DNA of 64,000 bases from Spirosoma foliorum (GCF_014117325.1 NZ_CP059732.1:5841001-5905000); one strand, 5' to 3'; counted from the first letter of the stretch, positions 41,391 through 51,020 are shown. Notes: generated by a model not told the origin, from the letters alone. Made by a program: numbers and translations.

Positions 41391-44276
41391 ATGCGGTTCG
41401 TTTACCCAATTGGGCTGTTATGCCTATTGCTAGGAGCGGTGTTGTTGCCCACTGTTAGCCATGCTACGCACGTACGGGCAGGAGAGATTACTACTAAACG
41501 AATTTCCACAACCTCACTTACTTATAAAGTTACATTCACGGCCTATTTCGATGAGCTTGGGGGTAAGGACGCATCTACACAAGCCAATGCCTATACAATC
41601 TGTTTTGGCGATGGCACTACAGCCGAAGTCAAACGAGACAGTCGAAGATTCATTAATGGAAATACTTCATCTGTTGATTCTTATACCACTACACATACCT
41701 ATCCCGGGCCCGGCGCTTACACTATCAGTGTAACCGTTGTAAATCGCAATAAAGGGACCATCAACTTACCGCCACCAGATCAATCTCAGGAAATTGCTTT
41801 TTTCGTATCAACAACGATCCTGATCAATGGATCTCTGTTGACCAACTCTACCCCCGTCATGCTCAATCCGCCCCTCGATTCGGGGCGGGTGGGCCAGAAG
41901 TTCTGTCACAATCCAGCCGCTTTCGACGCTGACGGCGATAGCCTGGCCTACCGATTGAGCGTCCCCAAAACATCCTCAGCAACCAGTATTTGCCTAGGTC
42001 GAAACATCCCAGCCTATCAGGACCCTACGCGATACAGCACCTCCAGTGAAGCCGGAGGGACGCCCACCTTTACCATCAACCCCATTACCGGGGAACTTTG
42101 CTGGGATGCTCCAGGACAGGCAGGCCAGTATAACTTCGCCTTCATCATCGAAGAATGGCGGAATGGCGTACTTATCGGCGAGATTACCCGGGATATGCAA
42201 ATCATTGTTGTGGATAGTCCCAACAAACGACCCATTATCCAGCCCATTCCCGACCTCTGCGCCGAGGCAGGCACCCTGATCACCCAACCCGTCACCGCTA
42301 CTGATCCCGATGGAAACCGGGTCATTATCACCGGCTTTGGGGGCGTCTTCAATGTGGGAGCGGATGGAGCGGCCTTGGCCCCCGGCGAGTTGATCTCCCC
42401 CGCCTATGCCCGACTCATCAACGGTGGACTCACCCAGGCACAACCCGCCACGGCCACCTTCAGCTGGCAAACCAGTTGTGTCCATGTACGGCAAGCCCCT
42501 TACGATGTGACCTTCAAAGTCACCGATGTACCCCCTAAACCGACCCCCGCGCTGGTCTCTTTCCAGACCTTCCGAATTCAGGTGGTGGGACCTGCCATTA
42601 AGAACTTAACCGCCAAACCAACCGCCACTGCCAACGGTAGAGCTATCCAGCTCACCTGGGATGCCTACACCTGTAGCAGCCCCACCACCACCATCACCAT
42701 CTATCGGAAAGAAGGCTGTCAACCCGATGACTTACCCAAATGCGTCACGGGTGTACCCGCAGGCTATACCAAGATCGCCACCGTATCCAGCACAGCCACC
42801 ACCTATACCGATACCACCACCCTCAAACGAGGAGTTAGCTACGGCTATCGACTGGTAGCCGCCTTTTCCGATCCCAATGGGGGAATCAACGGGGGAGTCA
42901 GTCTGTCCTCCAACAAAGCCTGTCTGGAACTGCCACTCCTGGCCCCGGTGATCACCCAGGTCACCGTCGATTCGACCAACACCACCACCGGCCAAATCAC
43001 CGTCCGATGGACCCGGCCCATCGGACTCAACCCCGGTGATCTGGGCGCCCCCTACCAGTATCGACTCCAACGAGCTACCGGACTCACCGGCACCACCTAT
43101 ACCACCATCGCCACCATCAATACCAACCTGAGCCCAACCGCTCCTGATACTCTGTTCGTCGACAAAGGCAACTCCACCTCCATCCTCAACACCACGGCCA
43201 ATGCCTACCGCTACCGGCTCGAGTTCTACTACACAGCCGCCAACGGTACGCTGACCCAACTCGATGTCACCGATGCGGCTTCCTCCGTCAGACTGGCGGC
43301 TACCCCCGCCAACCGGCAGATCGTTCTGAGCTGGCAGGCCAACACCCCCTGGTCCAACGATGGAAAAATCCATGATGTCTACCGATCCCGATCAGGACCC
43401 AATGGTCCTTTCAACAAGATTCGGGAAGTCAGTGTCACTACCTCTCCTTACTCCTTCACCGATGATGGGTCGGACACCTTCACCGCCGATGGCAACACCT
43501 CTCGGATTCTCTCGGCGGACTCCTCCTACTGTTATCGGGTGATGACCCGGGGCCAGTACACCGACACCCAACTCAGCCGACTGGGCCCGCTGACAAACTA
43601 TAGTCAGATTCTGTGTGCCACGCCCGCCGACACCACCAAACCCTGCCCACCTGTTCTGCAAGTAGATAGTCTCAACTGTGCCAGTTTGAGTCCTGAGAGT
43701 CTGTGTGATCAGAGCAGCCTCACCAACAAGCTGGCCTGGACGCCCGGCACGGGCCCTACCTGCGATCCCAACATTGCCAGTTACAAGATCTACTATGGCC
43801 GCTACCGCACCGACACCCTGGGGGTGTTGACCAGTGTAGATGCCCCTACTCAGAAATATGACCACAGTGGGCTGTCGACCGTAGCGGGCTGCTATTATGT
43901 GACAGCGGTTAGCAAGCGAGGTTTGGAGAGTACGCCCTCCAACAAGGTGTGTGTGGATGCCTGCCCGAGCTTTGTGCTGCCCAATGTGTTCACTCCCAAT
44001 GGGGATGGCAAGAATGATGTGTTCCAGCCGCTGCACTGCCCCCGGTTTGTGAGCAACGTCAGTTTTGTGGTCTACAATCGATGGGGAGCCAAGCTCTATG
44101 AGACCAGTGGTCCGACATTGGCCTGGGATGGCAAGAGTCTGGACGGGGTCGATTTGCCGACGGGTTTGTATTATTACCAGGCCACGGTGAGTTATGCCAT
44201 GCTGGACAGGAACTCTCCGCCCCAGATTATCAAGGGGTGGGTGCAGATTCTAAGAGAAGGCGTTTCGGCCAGATAA
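41391..44276 (+). CDS. Giant secreted CHU_C-domain protein, tandem paralog A
   Basis: A 961-residue exported protein with signal peptide MRFVYPIGLLCLLLGAVLLP, cleaved near SHA. The mature N-terminus ATHVRAGEITTKRISTTSLT belongs to a common Bacteroidetes surface-protein type. It holds a PKD-like domain (CFGDGTTAEVK, HTYPGPGAYTISVTV), a segment with VGQKFCHNPAAFDADGDSLA, and several fibronectin-III-like domains (RAIQLTWDAYTCSSPTTTIT, RQIVLSWQANTPWSNDGKIH, TNKLAWTPGTGPTCDPNIAS). The CHU_C domain is FVLPNVFTPNGDGKNDVFQP, VVYNRWGAKLYETSGPTLAW, GLYYYQATVSYAMLD. Export by type IX secretion and attachment to the surface are expected. The next gene is a near copy. ATG 41391 starts the signal peptide; upstream in-frame codons are not needed. 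Confidence 0.93.
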   Translation: MRFVYPIGLLCLLLGAVLLPTVSHATHVRAGEITTKRISTTSLTYKVTFTAYFDELGGKDASTQANAYTICFGDGTTAEVKRDSRRFINGNTSSVDSYTTTHTYPGPGAYTISVTVVNRNKGTINLPPPDQSQEIAFFVSTTILINGSLLTNSTPVMLNPPLDSGRVGQKFCHNPAAFDADGDSLAYRLSVPKTSSATSICLGRNIPAYQDPTRYSTSSEAGGTPTFTINPITGELCWDAPGQAGQYNFAFIIEEWRNGVLIGEITRDMQIIVVDSPNKRPIIQPIPDLCAEAGTLITQPVTATDPDGNRVIITGFGGVFNVGADGAALAPGELISPAYARLINGGLTQAQPATATFSWQTSCVHVRQAPYDVTFKVTDVPPKPTPALVSFQTFRIQVVGPAIKNLTAKPTATANGRAIQLTWDAYTCSSPTTTITIYRKEGCQPDDLPKCVTGVPAGYTKIATVSSTATTYTDTTTLKRGVSYGYRLVAAFSDPNGGINGGVSLSSNKACLELPLLAPVITQVTVDSTNTTTGQITVRWTRPIGLNPGDLGAPYQYRLQRATGLTGTTYTTIATINTNLSPTAPDTLFVDKGNSTSILNTTANAYRYRLEFYYTAANGTLTQLDVTDAASSVRLAATPANRQIVLSWQANTPWSNDGKIHDVYRSRSGPNGPFNKIREVSVTTSPYSFTDDGSDTFTADGNTSRILSADSSYCYRVMTRGQYTDTQLSRLGPLTNYSQILCATPADTTKPCPPVLQVDSLNCASLSPESLCDQSSLTNKLAWTPGTGPTCDPNIASYKIYYGRYRTDTLGVLTSVDAPTQKYDHSGLSTVAGCYYVTAVSKRGLESTPSNKVCVDACPSFVLPNVFTPNGDGKNDVFQPLHCPRFVSNVSFVVYNRWGAKLYETSGPTLAWDGKSLDGVDLPTGLYYYQATVSYAMLDRNSPPQIIKGWVQILREGVSAR

Positions 44277-44356
44277 GTCAAGTTCCAAGTTCAATGTTCC
44301 ATCCTGCCGTATATAGCAAACCTGAAACATTGAACTTGAAACTTGAAACTTGAAAC
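44277..44356. repeat. Intergenic hairpin, GTTYCAA heptad type
   Basis: Inner arms 44277-44300 and 44324-44347 match at 21 of 24 positions. The right arm continues with two more 7-nt words. The words are GTTCCAA/GTTTCAA and GTTCAAT. The left arm begins at the base after the stop codon of paralog A. Confidence 0.88.
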
Positions 44357-44451
44357 AAAAAAACTCTTCCTCACGTAAGGAGAGGTACATACCAAAAAAG
44401 AATACATTTTTGTAGATTGAAATCGTTGTAGTTGAAAACGGGAATAATTTT

Positions 44452-47334
44452 ATGCGGTTTGTTTACACACTTGGGGTAATAGGTCTATTTCTGGGGGCAG
44501 TCTTATGGCCCACTATTAGCCATGCTACGCACGTACGGGCAGGCGAGATTACCACCAAACGAATTTCCACAACCTCACTTACTTATAAAGTTACGTTTAC
44601 GGCTTACTACGATGAGACGCCAGCGGGTAAGGCTGCTGCGAATCAGGCTGAGCCCTATACAATCTGTTTTGGCGATGGCTCAACGTTAGAAGTTAGGCGA
44701 AGTAGTCGTATTTACATTAATGGAAATACATCCTCTATTGACTCCTACACAGCCGTTCATACGTATCCGGGACCAGGTGTTTATACGATTGGCATAACTG
44801 TTCCAAACCGAAACCTTAATACTAAAAACCTACCGGCGCCCTCCGATAATATCCGCTTTTTTGTATCAACAACGATCCTGATCAATGGATCTCTGTTGAC
44901 CAACTCTACCCCCGTCATGCTCAATCCTCCCCTCGATTCGGGGCGGGTGGGCCAGAAGTTCTGTCACAATCCAGCCGCTTTCGACGCTGACGGCGATAGC
45001 CTGGCCTACCGATTGAGTGTCCCTAAAACCTCCACAACAGATAACGGCTGTTCAGGGCCTGCCATTCCGGGTTACCAGGACCCAACCCGATTTAGTACAT
45101 CGAGTGAAGCCGGAGGGACGCCCACCTTTACCATCAACCCCATTACCGGGGAACTTTGCTGGGATGCTCCAGGACAGGCAGGCCAGTATAACTTCGCCTT
45201 CATCATCGAAGAATGGCGAAATGGCGTACTTATCGGCGAGATTACCCGGGATATGCAGATTTTTGTTGTGGATAGTCCCAACAAACGACCCATTATCCAG
45301 CCCATTCCCGACCTCTGCGCCGAGGCAGGCACCCTGATCACCCAACCCGTTACGGCCACCGACCCCGATGGAAACCGGGTCATTATCACTGGCTTTGGGG
45401 GCGTATTCAATGTGGGAGCGGATGGAGCGGCCTTGGCCCCCGGCGAGTTGATCTCCCCTGCCTATGCCCGACTCATCAACGGCGGACTCACCCAGGCACA
45501 ACCCGCCACGGCCACCTTCAGCTGGCAAACCAGTTGTGTCCATGTACGGCAAGCCCCTTACGATGTGACCTTCAAAGTGACCGATGTACCCCCTAAACCG
45601 ACCCCCGCGCTGGTCTCCTTCCAGACCTTCCGAATTCAGGTGGTGGGACCTGCCATCAAGAACTTAACCGCTAAACCAACCGCCACTGCCAACGGTAGAG
45701 CTATCCAGCTCACCTGGGATGCCTACACCTGTAGCAGCCCCACCACCACCATCACCATCTATCGGAAAGAAGGCTGTCAACCCGATGACTTACCCAAATG
45801 CGTCACGGGTGTACCCGCAGGCTATACCAAGATCGCCACCGTATCCAGCACAGCCACCACCTATACCGATACCACCACCCTCAAACGAGGAGTTAGCTAC
45901 GGCTATCGACTGGTAGCCGCCTTTTCCGATCCCAATGGGGGGATCAACGGAGGGGTCAGTCTGTCCTCCAACAAAGCCTGTCTGGAACTGCCACTCCTGG
46001 CACCGGTGATCACCCAGGTCACCGTCGATTCGACCAACACCACCACCGGCCAAATCACCGTCAAATGGACCAGACCCATCGGACTCAACCCCGGTGATCT
46101 GGGCGCCCCCTACCAGTATCGACTCCAACGAGCTACCGGACTCACCGGCACCACCTATACCACCATCGCCACCATCAATACCAACCTGAGCCCAACCGCT
46201 CCCGATACTCTGTTCGTCGACAAAGGCAACTCCACCTCCATCCTCAACACCACGGCCAATGCCTACCGCTACCGGCTCGAGTTCTACTACACAGCCGCCA
46301 ACGGTACGCTGACCCAACTCGATGTCACCGATGCGGCTTCCTCCGTCAGACTGGCGGCTACCCCCGCCAACCGGCAGATCGTTCTGAGCTGGCAGGCCAA
46401 CACCCCCTGGTCCAACGATGGAAAAATCCATGATGTCTACCGATCCCGATCAGGACCCAATGGTCCCTTCAACAAGATTCGGGAAGTCAGTGTCACTACC
46501 TCTCCTTACTCCTTCACCGATGATGGGTCGGACACCTTCACCGCCGATGGCAACACCTCTCGGATTCTCTCGGCTGACTCCTCCTACTGCTATCGGGTGA
46601 TGACCCGGGGCCAGTACACCGACACCCAACTCAGCCGACTGGGGCCACTGATCAACTACAGTCAGATCATCTGTGCCACCCCCGCCGACACCACCAAACC
46701 CTGTCCACCTGTTCTGCAAGTAGATAGTCTCAACTGTGCCAGTCTGAGTCCTGAGAGTCTGTGTGATCAGAGCAGCTTCACCAACAAACTGGCCTGGACA
46801 CCCGGCACGGGCCCTACCTGCGATCCCAACATTGCCAGTTACAAGATCTACTATGGTCGTTACCGCACTGACACCCTGGGGGTGTTGACCAGTGTAGATG
46901 CCCCTACTCAGAAATATGACCACAGTGGGCTGTCGACCGTAGCGGGCTGCTATTACGTGACAGCCGTCAGCAAGCGGGGCCTGGAGAGTACCCCTTCCAA
47001 CAAGGTGTGTGTGGATGCCTGCCCGAGCTTTGTGCTGCCCAATGTGTTCACTCCCAATGGGGATGGCAAGAATGATGTGTTCCAGCCGCTGCACTGCCCC
47101 CGATTTGTGGCTAACGTCAGTTTTGTGGTCTACAATCGATGGGGGGCCAAGCTCTATGAGACCAGTGGTCCGACATTGGCCTGGGATGGCAAGAGTCTGG
47201 ATGGGGTTGATTTACCGACGGGTTTGTATTATTACCAGGCCACGGTAAGTTATGCCATGCTGGACAGGAACTCCCCTCCTCAGATCATCAAGGGGTGGGT
47301 GCAGATTCTAAGAGAAGGCGTTTCTGCCAGATAG
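44452..47334 (+). CDS. Giant secreted CHU_C-domain protein, tandem paralog B
   Basis: A 960-residue paralog of the preceding gene with the same domain order. The DNA just upstream (from about 44407) also matches that of copy A, so the duplication includes the leader. Identity is a mosaic. The first 30 mature residues match; residues about 46-135 differ strongly (YYDETPAGKAAANQAEPYTI in place of the copy A text); STTILINGSLLTNSTPVMLN onward matches again; a short patch (TTDNGCSGPAIPGYQ) differs; then nearly all residues to the end are the same, with scattered, often silent, base changes. This suggests duplication followed by gene conversion of the repeats and change of the N-terminal domain. 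Confidence 0.93.
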   Translation: MRFVYTLGVIGLFLGAVLWPTISHATHVRAGEITTKRISTTSLTYKVTFTAYYDETPAGKAAANQAEPYTICFGDGSTLEVRRSSRIYINGNTSSIDSYTAVHTYPGPGVYTIGITVPNRNLNTKNLPAPSDNIRFFVSTTILINGSLLTNSTPVMLNPPLDSGRVGQKFCHNPAAFDADGDSLAYRLSVPKTSTTDNGCSGPAIPGYQDPTRFSTSSEAGGTPTFTINPITGELCWDAPGQAGQYNFAFIIEEWRNGVLIGEITRDMQIFVVDSPNKRPIIQPIPDLCAEAGTLITQPVTATDPDGNRVIITGFGGVFNVGADGAALAPGELISPAYARLINGGLTQAQPATATFSWQTSCVHVRQAPYDVTFKVTDVPPKPTPALVSFQTFRIQVVGPAIKNLTAKPTATANGRAIQLTWDAYTCSSPTTTITIYRKEGCQPDDLPKCVTGVPAGYTKIATVSSTATTYTDTTTLKRGVSYGYRLVAAFSDPNGGINGGVSLSSNKACLELPLLAPVITQVTVDSTNTTTGQITVKWTRPIGLNPGDLGAPYQYRLQRATGLTGTTYTTIATINTNLSPTAPDTLFVDKGNSTSILNTTANAYRYRLEFYYTAANGTLTQLDVTDAASSVRLAATPANRQIVLSWQANTPWSNDGKIHDVYRSRSGPNGPFNKIREVSVTTSPYSFTDDGSDTFTADGNTSRILSADSSYCYRVMTRGQYTDTQLSRLGPLINYSQIICATPADTTKPCPPVLQVDSLNCASLSPESLCDQSSFTNKLAWTPGTGPTCDPNIASYKIYYGRYRTDTLGVLTSVDAPTQKYDHSGLSTVAGCYYVTAVSKRGLESTPSNKVCVDACPSFVLPNVFTPNGDGKNDVFQPLHCPRFVANVSFVVYNRWGAKLYETSGPTLAWDGKSLDGVDLPTGLYYYQATVSYAMLDRNSPPQIIKGWVQILREGVSAR

Positions 47335-47336
47335 AT

Positions 47337-47427
47337 AAGGGTAAAAGGGAGTAGGGGGAGGAAAGGGACGAGAGGGTAGTAAATTATTCCTCTCGTCCCT
47401 TTCCTCCCCCTACTCCCTTTTACCCTT
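47337..47427. repeat. Perfect 39-bp-arm purine-rich hairpin
   Basis: Arms 47337-47375 and 47389-47427 are perfectly complementary, with a 13-nt loop. One arm is almost all purine (GGG and AAA groups) on the plus strand. It starts 2 bp after the stop codon of paralog B and its last base is the first base of the convergent YebC stop codon (47427-47429). Confidence 0.96.
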
Positions 47428-48140
47428 TATTTCATATTATGATACACCATCTGAACGTCGTCGTCTTCTTCGATGCGTTCGATGAGCTTTTCAACGTCAG
47501 CTACTTCTTCGTCGGTTAATTCTTTGTAGTCGTTCGGAATCCGCTCGAATTCAGCCTGTTTGATTTCGTATCCTTTTTCTTCCAGAAATTTCTGCAGGCT
47601 ACCGAAAGCGGTGAACTCGCCATAAATGATGTACTGATTCGCTTCTTCGTCGAGTTCAACTTCGTCTCCTCCCACGTCAATCAATTCAAGTTCCAACTCT
47701 TCCTGATCGATGCCTTCAGCCGGAATCCGAAACACCGACTTACGATCAAACATAAAGTCGAGCATGCCTTGTGTGCCCAGGCTACCGCCGAGTTTGTTCA
47801 GGTAGCTCCGGACGTTGGCAACTGTCCGGTTGTGGTTATCCGTAGCGGTTTCAATAACGAGCGCAATGCCGTGAGGAGCATAGGCTTCGTACACAATTTC
47901 TTTGTAGTCCTCCTGCTCTTTCGACGAGGCTTTTTTAATTGCCCGGTCTACGTTTTCCTTCGGCATGTTAGCCGCTTTGGCATTCTGGATAATGGCTCGA
48001 AGCCGGCCATTGCTGTCAGGATCAGGACCGCCACTCTTGACGGCCATCACAATGTCTTTTCCGATGCGGGTAAAGGTTTTGGCCATTTGCCCCCAGCGTT
48101 TCATTTTCCGGGCTTTCCGGTATTCAAATGCGCGTCCCAT
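47427..48140 (-). CDS. YebC/PmpR family regulator (TACO1-like)
   Basis: A 237-residue protein of the conserved YebC family. Marks are MGRAFEYRKARKMKRWGQMA, KDIVMAVKSGGPDPDSNGRL, IIQNAKAANMPKENVDRAIK, YKEIVYEAYAPHGIALVIET, TDNHNRTVANVRSYLNKLGG and the acidic C-terminal domain. Members were annotated as DNA-binding regulators; later work on YebC and TACO1 supports a role in translation of difficult (for example polyproline) sequences. Full length and cytoplasmic. It is followed by lysA on the same strand with a hairpin between. Confidence 0.95.
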   Translation of the reverse strand: MGRAFEYRKARKMKRWGQMAKTFTRIGKDIVMAVKSGGPDPDSNGRLRAIIQNAKAANMPKENVDRAIKKASSKEQEDYKEIVYEAYAPHGIALVIETATDNHNRTVANVRSYLNKLGGSLGTQGMLDFMFDRKSVFRIPAEGIDQEELELELIDVGGDEVELDEEANQYIIYGEFTAFGSLQKFLEEKGYEIKQAEFERIPNDYKELTDEEVADVEKLIERIEEDDDVQMVYHNMK

Positions 48141-48159
48141 TATTAGTTACTAGTTTGAG

Positions 48160-48236
48160 GTTTACGGTTTGAGGTTTACGGTGGCTGACGCATGAGTTGT
48201 TTTCGCGTCAGCCACCGTAAACCTCAAACCGTAAAC
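48160..48236. repeat. Perfect 32-bp-arm hairpin, GTTTNNN heptad type with GGTGGCTGACGC core
   Basis: Arms 48160-48191 and 48205-48236 are perfectly complementary, with a 13-nt loop. The words are GTTTACG, GTTTGAG, GTTTACG and then GTGGCTGACGC, the same as in 15581-15664. An extra unpaired GTTTGAG word lies outside the left arm. It is between the lysA 3' end and the YebC start (minus strand). Confidence 0.96.
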
Positions 48237-48244
48237 TATACCTT

Positions 48245-49507
48245 TTATCTTACTTGCTCAATTGTTTCAGGATTCAAAACTGCTACATCGACCTGTCCGC
48301 GCAGCAAATCCTCGAAGGTTTCGCGTTGGCGAATCAGGTAAGGTTTTCCTTCGTAAACCAGTACTTCGGCAGGTCGGAAACGGGCGTTGTAGTTCGAGGC
48401 CATGCTGAAGCCATACGCTCCGGCATTCTCAAACGACAGCACATCGCCAGGCCGAACGTCGGGCAAGGGGCGGTCGGTGGCAAAAGTGTCCGTTTCGCAG
48501 ATATACCCTACCACGTTGTACGTTTTCTCAGAACCCGTCGGATTTGAGATGTTTTTGATGTCGTGATAGGCATCATACATCATTGGGCGAATAAGGTGAT
48601 TCAGTCCCGAATCTACCGCCACGAATGTCCGGGTCGGGTTTTCCTTCACGATATTGGTTTTGACCAGCAAATGACCGCTTTCGCTTACCAGAAACTTGCC
48701 CGGTTCAAACCACAATTCCAGGTCACGACCGTATTGTTGGCAGAAATCACGAAACGCGGCAGAGACCTGACGGCCTAGCTCGGCCACATCTGTAATATGA
48801 TCTCCTTCTTTATAAGCCACTTTAAAGCCACTTCCGAAATCGATGAAGGTCAGGTTAGGGTAATCGCTGGCGAGGGCAAATAACACCTCGGCCCCTTTTA
48901 AAAACGCACCAGCATTCTTAAAATCCGAACCCGTATGAATGTGCAAGCCCGTTACCGAAATCTGATATTGATCAGCGATTGCCTTTATCTCCGCCCGTTG
49001 CAGAATTGAAATTCCAAACTTAGAATCGGCGTGCCCTGTCGAAATCTTGATATTGCCGCCTTCGCTGATGTGCGGATTAATTCGAATGCTGACCGGCACC
49101 TGACCGCCATAATTTTGTCCAACCCACTCCAGCAACGACAGGCTATCTACGTTTAGTTGTAGACCCATGTCAATCGCTTCCCGGATTTCTTCGAACGAGA
49201 CTCCGCTGGGCGTGAACATAATCTGATCCGGTGTAAAACCAGCCAGCATACCCATCCGCGCTTCATTAACCGAAACCGAATCCATTTCCACACCTTGCTG
49301 CCGCATCAGCTTCAGAATCGATACGTTGGTTAGCGCTTTGGCCGCATATTTTATCTTTAGGTTAACACCGGCGAAAGAAGACCGGAGTAAGCCTATTTTT
49401 TCGATAATTTTATCGGCATCATACACATATAGCGGTAACCCGAACTCGTCGGCTATGGCCAGAACATCGACGCCCTGAATCTGGTAGGTTTGGTTATTTA
49501 GTTGCAT
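48245..49507 (-). CDS. lysA: Diaminopimelate decarboxylase
   Basis: A 420-residue PLP-dependent enzyme that converts meso-diaminopimelate to L-lysine, the last step of the pathway. The PLP Lys lies in NLKIKYAAKALTNVSILKLM; VSIRINPHISEGGNIKISTG, SKFGI, the Gly-rich FIDFGSGFKVAYK, WFEPGKFLVSESG and the substrate-binding YICETDTFATDRPLP with the catalytic Cys, then FENAGAYGFSMASNYNARFR are all present. Full length. A canonical promoter (49527-49558) lies just upstream, inside the divergent phosphatase gene. dapB, of the same pathway, is 30 kb away. Confidence 0.96.
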   Translation of the reverse strand: MQLNNQTYQIQGVDVLAIADEFGLPLYVYDADKIIEKIGLLRSSFAGVNLKIKYAAKALTNVSILKLMRQQGVEMDSVSVNEARMGMLAGFTPDQIMFTPSGVSFEEIREAIDMGLQLNVDSLSLLEWVGQNYGGQVPVSIRINPHISEGGNIKISTGHADSKFGISILQRAEIKAIADQYQISVTGLHIHTGSDFKNAGAFLKGAEVLFALASDYPNLTFIDFGSGFKVAYKEGDHITDVAELGRQVSAAFRDFCQQYGRDLELWFEPGKFLVSESGHLLVKTNIVKENPTRTFVAVDSGLNHLIRPMMYDAYHDIKNISNPTGSEKTYNVVGYICETDTFATDRPLPDVRPGDVLSFENAGAYGFSMASNYNARFRPAEVLVYEGKPYLIRQRETFEDLLRGQVDVAVLNPETIEQVR

Positions 49508-49526
49508 AACTTTGTCAAACGAGCCG

Positions 49527-49558
49527 CAAAATTACGCCATCTTTCCCCCATGTACAAA
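49527..49558 (-). promoter_or_regulatory. Bacteroidetes-type promoter of lysA
   Basis: On the minus strand, TTTG (49558-49555), 20 nt, then TAATTTTG (49534-49527), an exact TAnnTTTG. The start site would be near 49521, giving a leader of about 15 nt. The -33 part overlaps the first codons of the divergent phosphatase. A plus-strand TAACTTTG at 49507-49514 may be that gene's own -7 element. Confidence 0.7.
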
Positions 49559-50932
49559 ATTCAATTTCTCTTACTACTCACGTTATTAGGTCCGTTGGTG
49601 TTATTTGGCCAACAACCAGGTAAACGGCAAACGGCAGTTTCCCCCTCAAAGACCAAATCAGCCAGCCAAAGCAAGCTCCAGTCTGGCCCGATGGTCGGCT
49701 ATTCGGAAATGCGCGAGGTGATGCTCTGGGCGCAGACTAAACAACCTGCCAAAGTCCAGATTCGCTACCATGAGACGGACAACCCGAGTGTTAACTATCT
49801 GACCAACGAAGTACAAACCAACCGGCAAACGGCTTTTACAGCCCACCTGCTCGCCGATCAGGTGGAACCCGGAAAAAAGTACACATACGAACTGTTGATC
49901 GAGGGCCAGAAGGTGAGCCTGCCCTACCCGACCCAGTTTCAGACCCAACCCCTATGGCAGTGGCGGACCGACCCTCCGACGTTTCGCTTCGGCGTCGGAA
50001 GCTGCACCTACGTCAACGAACCTGAAGTGGATCGTCCGGGTAAACCTTACGGTGGTGGCTACGAGATTTTTACGGCATTGGTTGCCCAAAAACCGGATTT
50101 CATGCTCTGGACCGGCGACAATACCTATACCCGCGAAGTTGACTGGAATACGAGAACGGGCGTTTTGCGACGCTATACCCACACGCGTTCCTTACCCGAA
50201 ATGCAGCCGCTACTGGCCAATACGCATAACTACGCAACCTGGGACGACCACGATTATGGCCCTAACGACGCTGATCGATCCTATTGGTTAAAACCCGTTA
50301 CCCTCGAAGCGTTTAAACTATTCTGGGCCAATCCAAATTTTGTGTTTTCTGAAGGTTGTGCCGGTACTTTTTTCTGGAATGACTGCCAGTTTTTCCTGCT
50401 CGATGACCGGACGTTCCGGGCACCAAACGATATGCCTGATGGTCCAGAAAAAGCTTATTTCGGCGATAAGCAGATGCAGTGGCTGGTAGACGCCCTAACG
50501 TTTAGCAGGGCGACCTTTAAGTTTATCGTAACGGGTGGTCAAATCGTCAATCCGACAGAGGCTTTTGAAAATTATTCCATTTATGGCACCGAACGCAATC
50601 GGTTATTTAAAGCCATTACCGATGCCAAAATTCCGGGCGTGTTGTTCATTACCGGCGACCGTCACCATTCGATTCTACACAAATTAGATCGACCGGGCAC
50701 CTATCCTCTGTACGACCTAACTATCTCGCCCTTAACATCGTCGGTAGCCCAACCCCGCGCCGATGAGCTGAAGCAGCCCACTTATGTGGCGAACACGTTA
50801 GTAACCGAACGCAATTTCGGCCTTTTGAGCGTGAGCGGCCCGTTAAAGGATCGCGTGCTGACCATGAAAGTTTACGACCAGAAAGGTGCCGAACACTGGA
50901 CGAAAGAAATACGGGCAAATGAATTGAAATAG
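49550..50932 (+). CDS. PhoD-like alkaline phosphatase, exported
   Basis: A 460-residue exported metallophosphatase of the PhoD type. The signal peptide is MYKIQFLLLLTLLGPLVLFG, then a Ser/Lys-rich linker and an N-terminal Ig-like domain (REVMLWAQTKQPAKVQIRYH). The metal-binding core has FRFGVGSCTYVNEP, PDFMLWTGDNTYTREVDWNT, YATWDDHDYGPNDADRSYWL and FITGDRHHSIL, with the Asp, Asn and His ligands in order. PhoD enzymes hydrolyse phosphodiesters and monoesters and need calcium and iron. ATG 49550 is chosen as it begins the signal peptide. Confidence 0.9.
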   Translation: MYKIQFLLLLTLLGPLVLFGQQPGKRQTAVSPSKTKSASQSKLQSGPMVGYSEMREVMLWAQTKQPAKVQIRYHETDNPSVNYLTNEVQTNRQTAFTAHLLADQVEPGKKYTYELLIEGQKVSLPYPTQFQTQPLWQWRTDPPTFRFGVGSCTYVNEPEVDRPGKPYGGGYEIFTALVAQKPDFMLWTGDNTYTREVDWNTRTGVLRRYTHTRSLPEMQPLLANTHNYATWDDHDYGPNDADRSYWLKPVTLEAFKLFWANPNFVFSEGCAGTFFWNDCQFFLLDDRTFRAPNDMPDGPEKAYFGDKQMQWLVDALTFSRATFKFIVTGGQIVNPTEAFENYSIYGTERNRLFKAITDAKIPGVLFITGDRHHSILHKLDRPGTYPLYDLTISPLTSSVAQPRADELKQPTYVANTLVTERNFGLLSVSGPLKDRVLTMKVYDQKGAEHWTKEIRANELK

Positions 50933-50937
50933 ACTTA

Positions 50938-51020
50938 CGGTTTATGGTATTTGGTTTACAGTAAGCTATCGCATAAATAGCTAACGCGTCAGCCCACCGT
51001 AAACCAAATACTATAAACCG
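50938..51020. repeat. Degenerate hairpin of the GTTTNNN heptad type
   Basis: Arms 50938-50972 and 50986-51020 match at 29 of 35 positions. The words are GTTTATG, GTATTTG and GTTTACA, and near the loop the right arm keeps GCGTCAGCCCACC, a close relative of the GGTGGCTGACGC core. It looks like a decayed copy. It lies between the phosphatase and nagB genes, both on the plus strand. Confidence 0.85.

Noticed and set aside
43392..44036. Long antisense open frames (213-214 codons) in both CHU_C paralogs, also at 46450-47094, 42732-43373 and 45790-46431
   Set aside because: They mirror the strong third-position C bias of the real genes, occur in both copies only because the DNA is duplicated, and have no protein-like features or signals.
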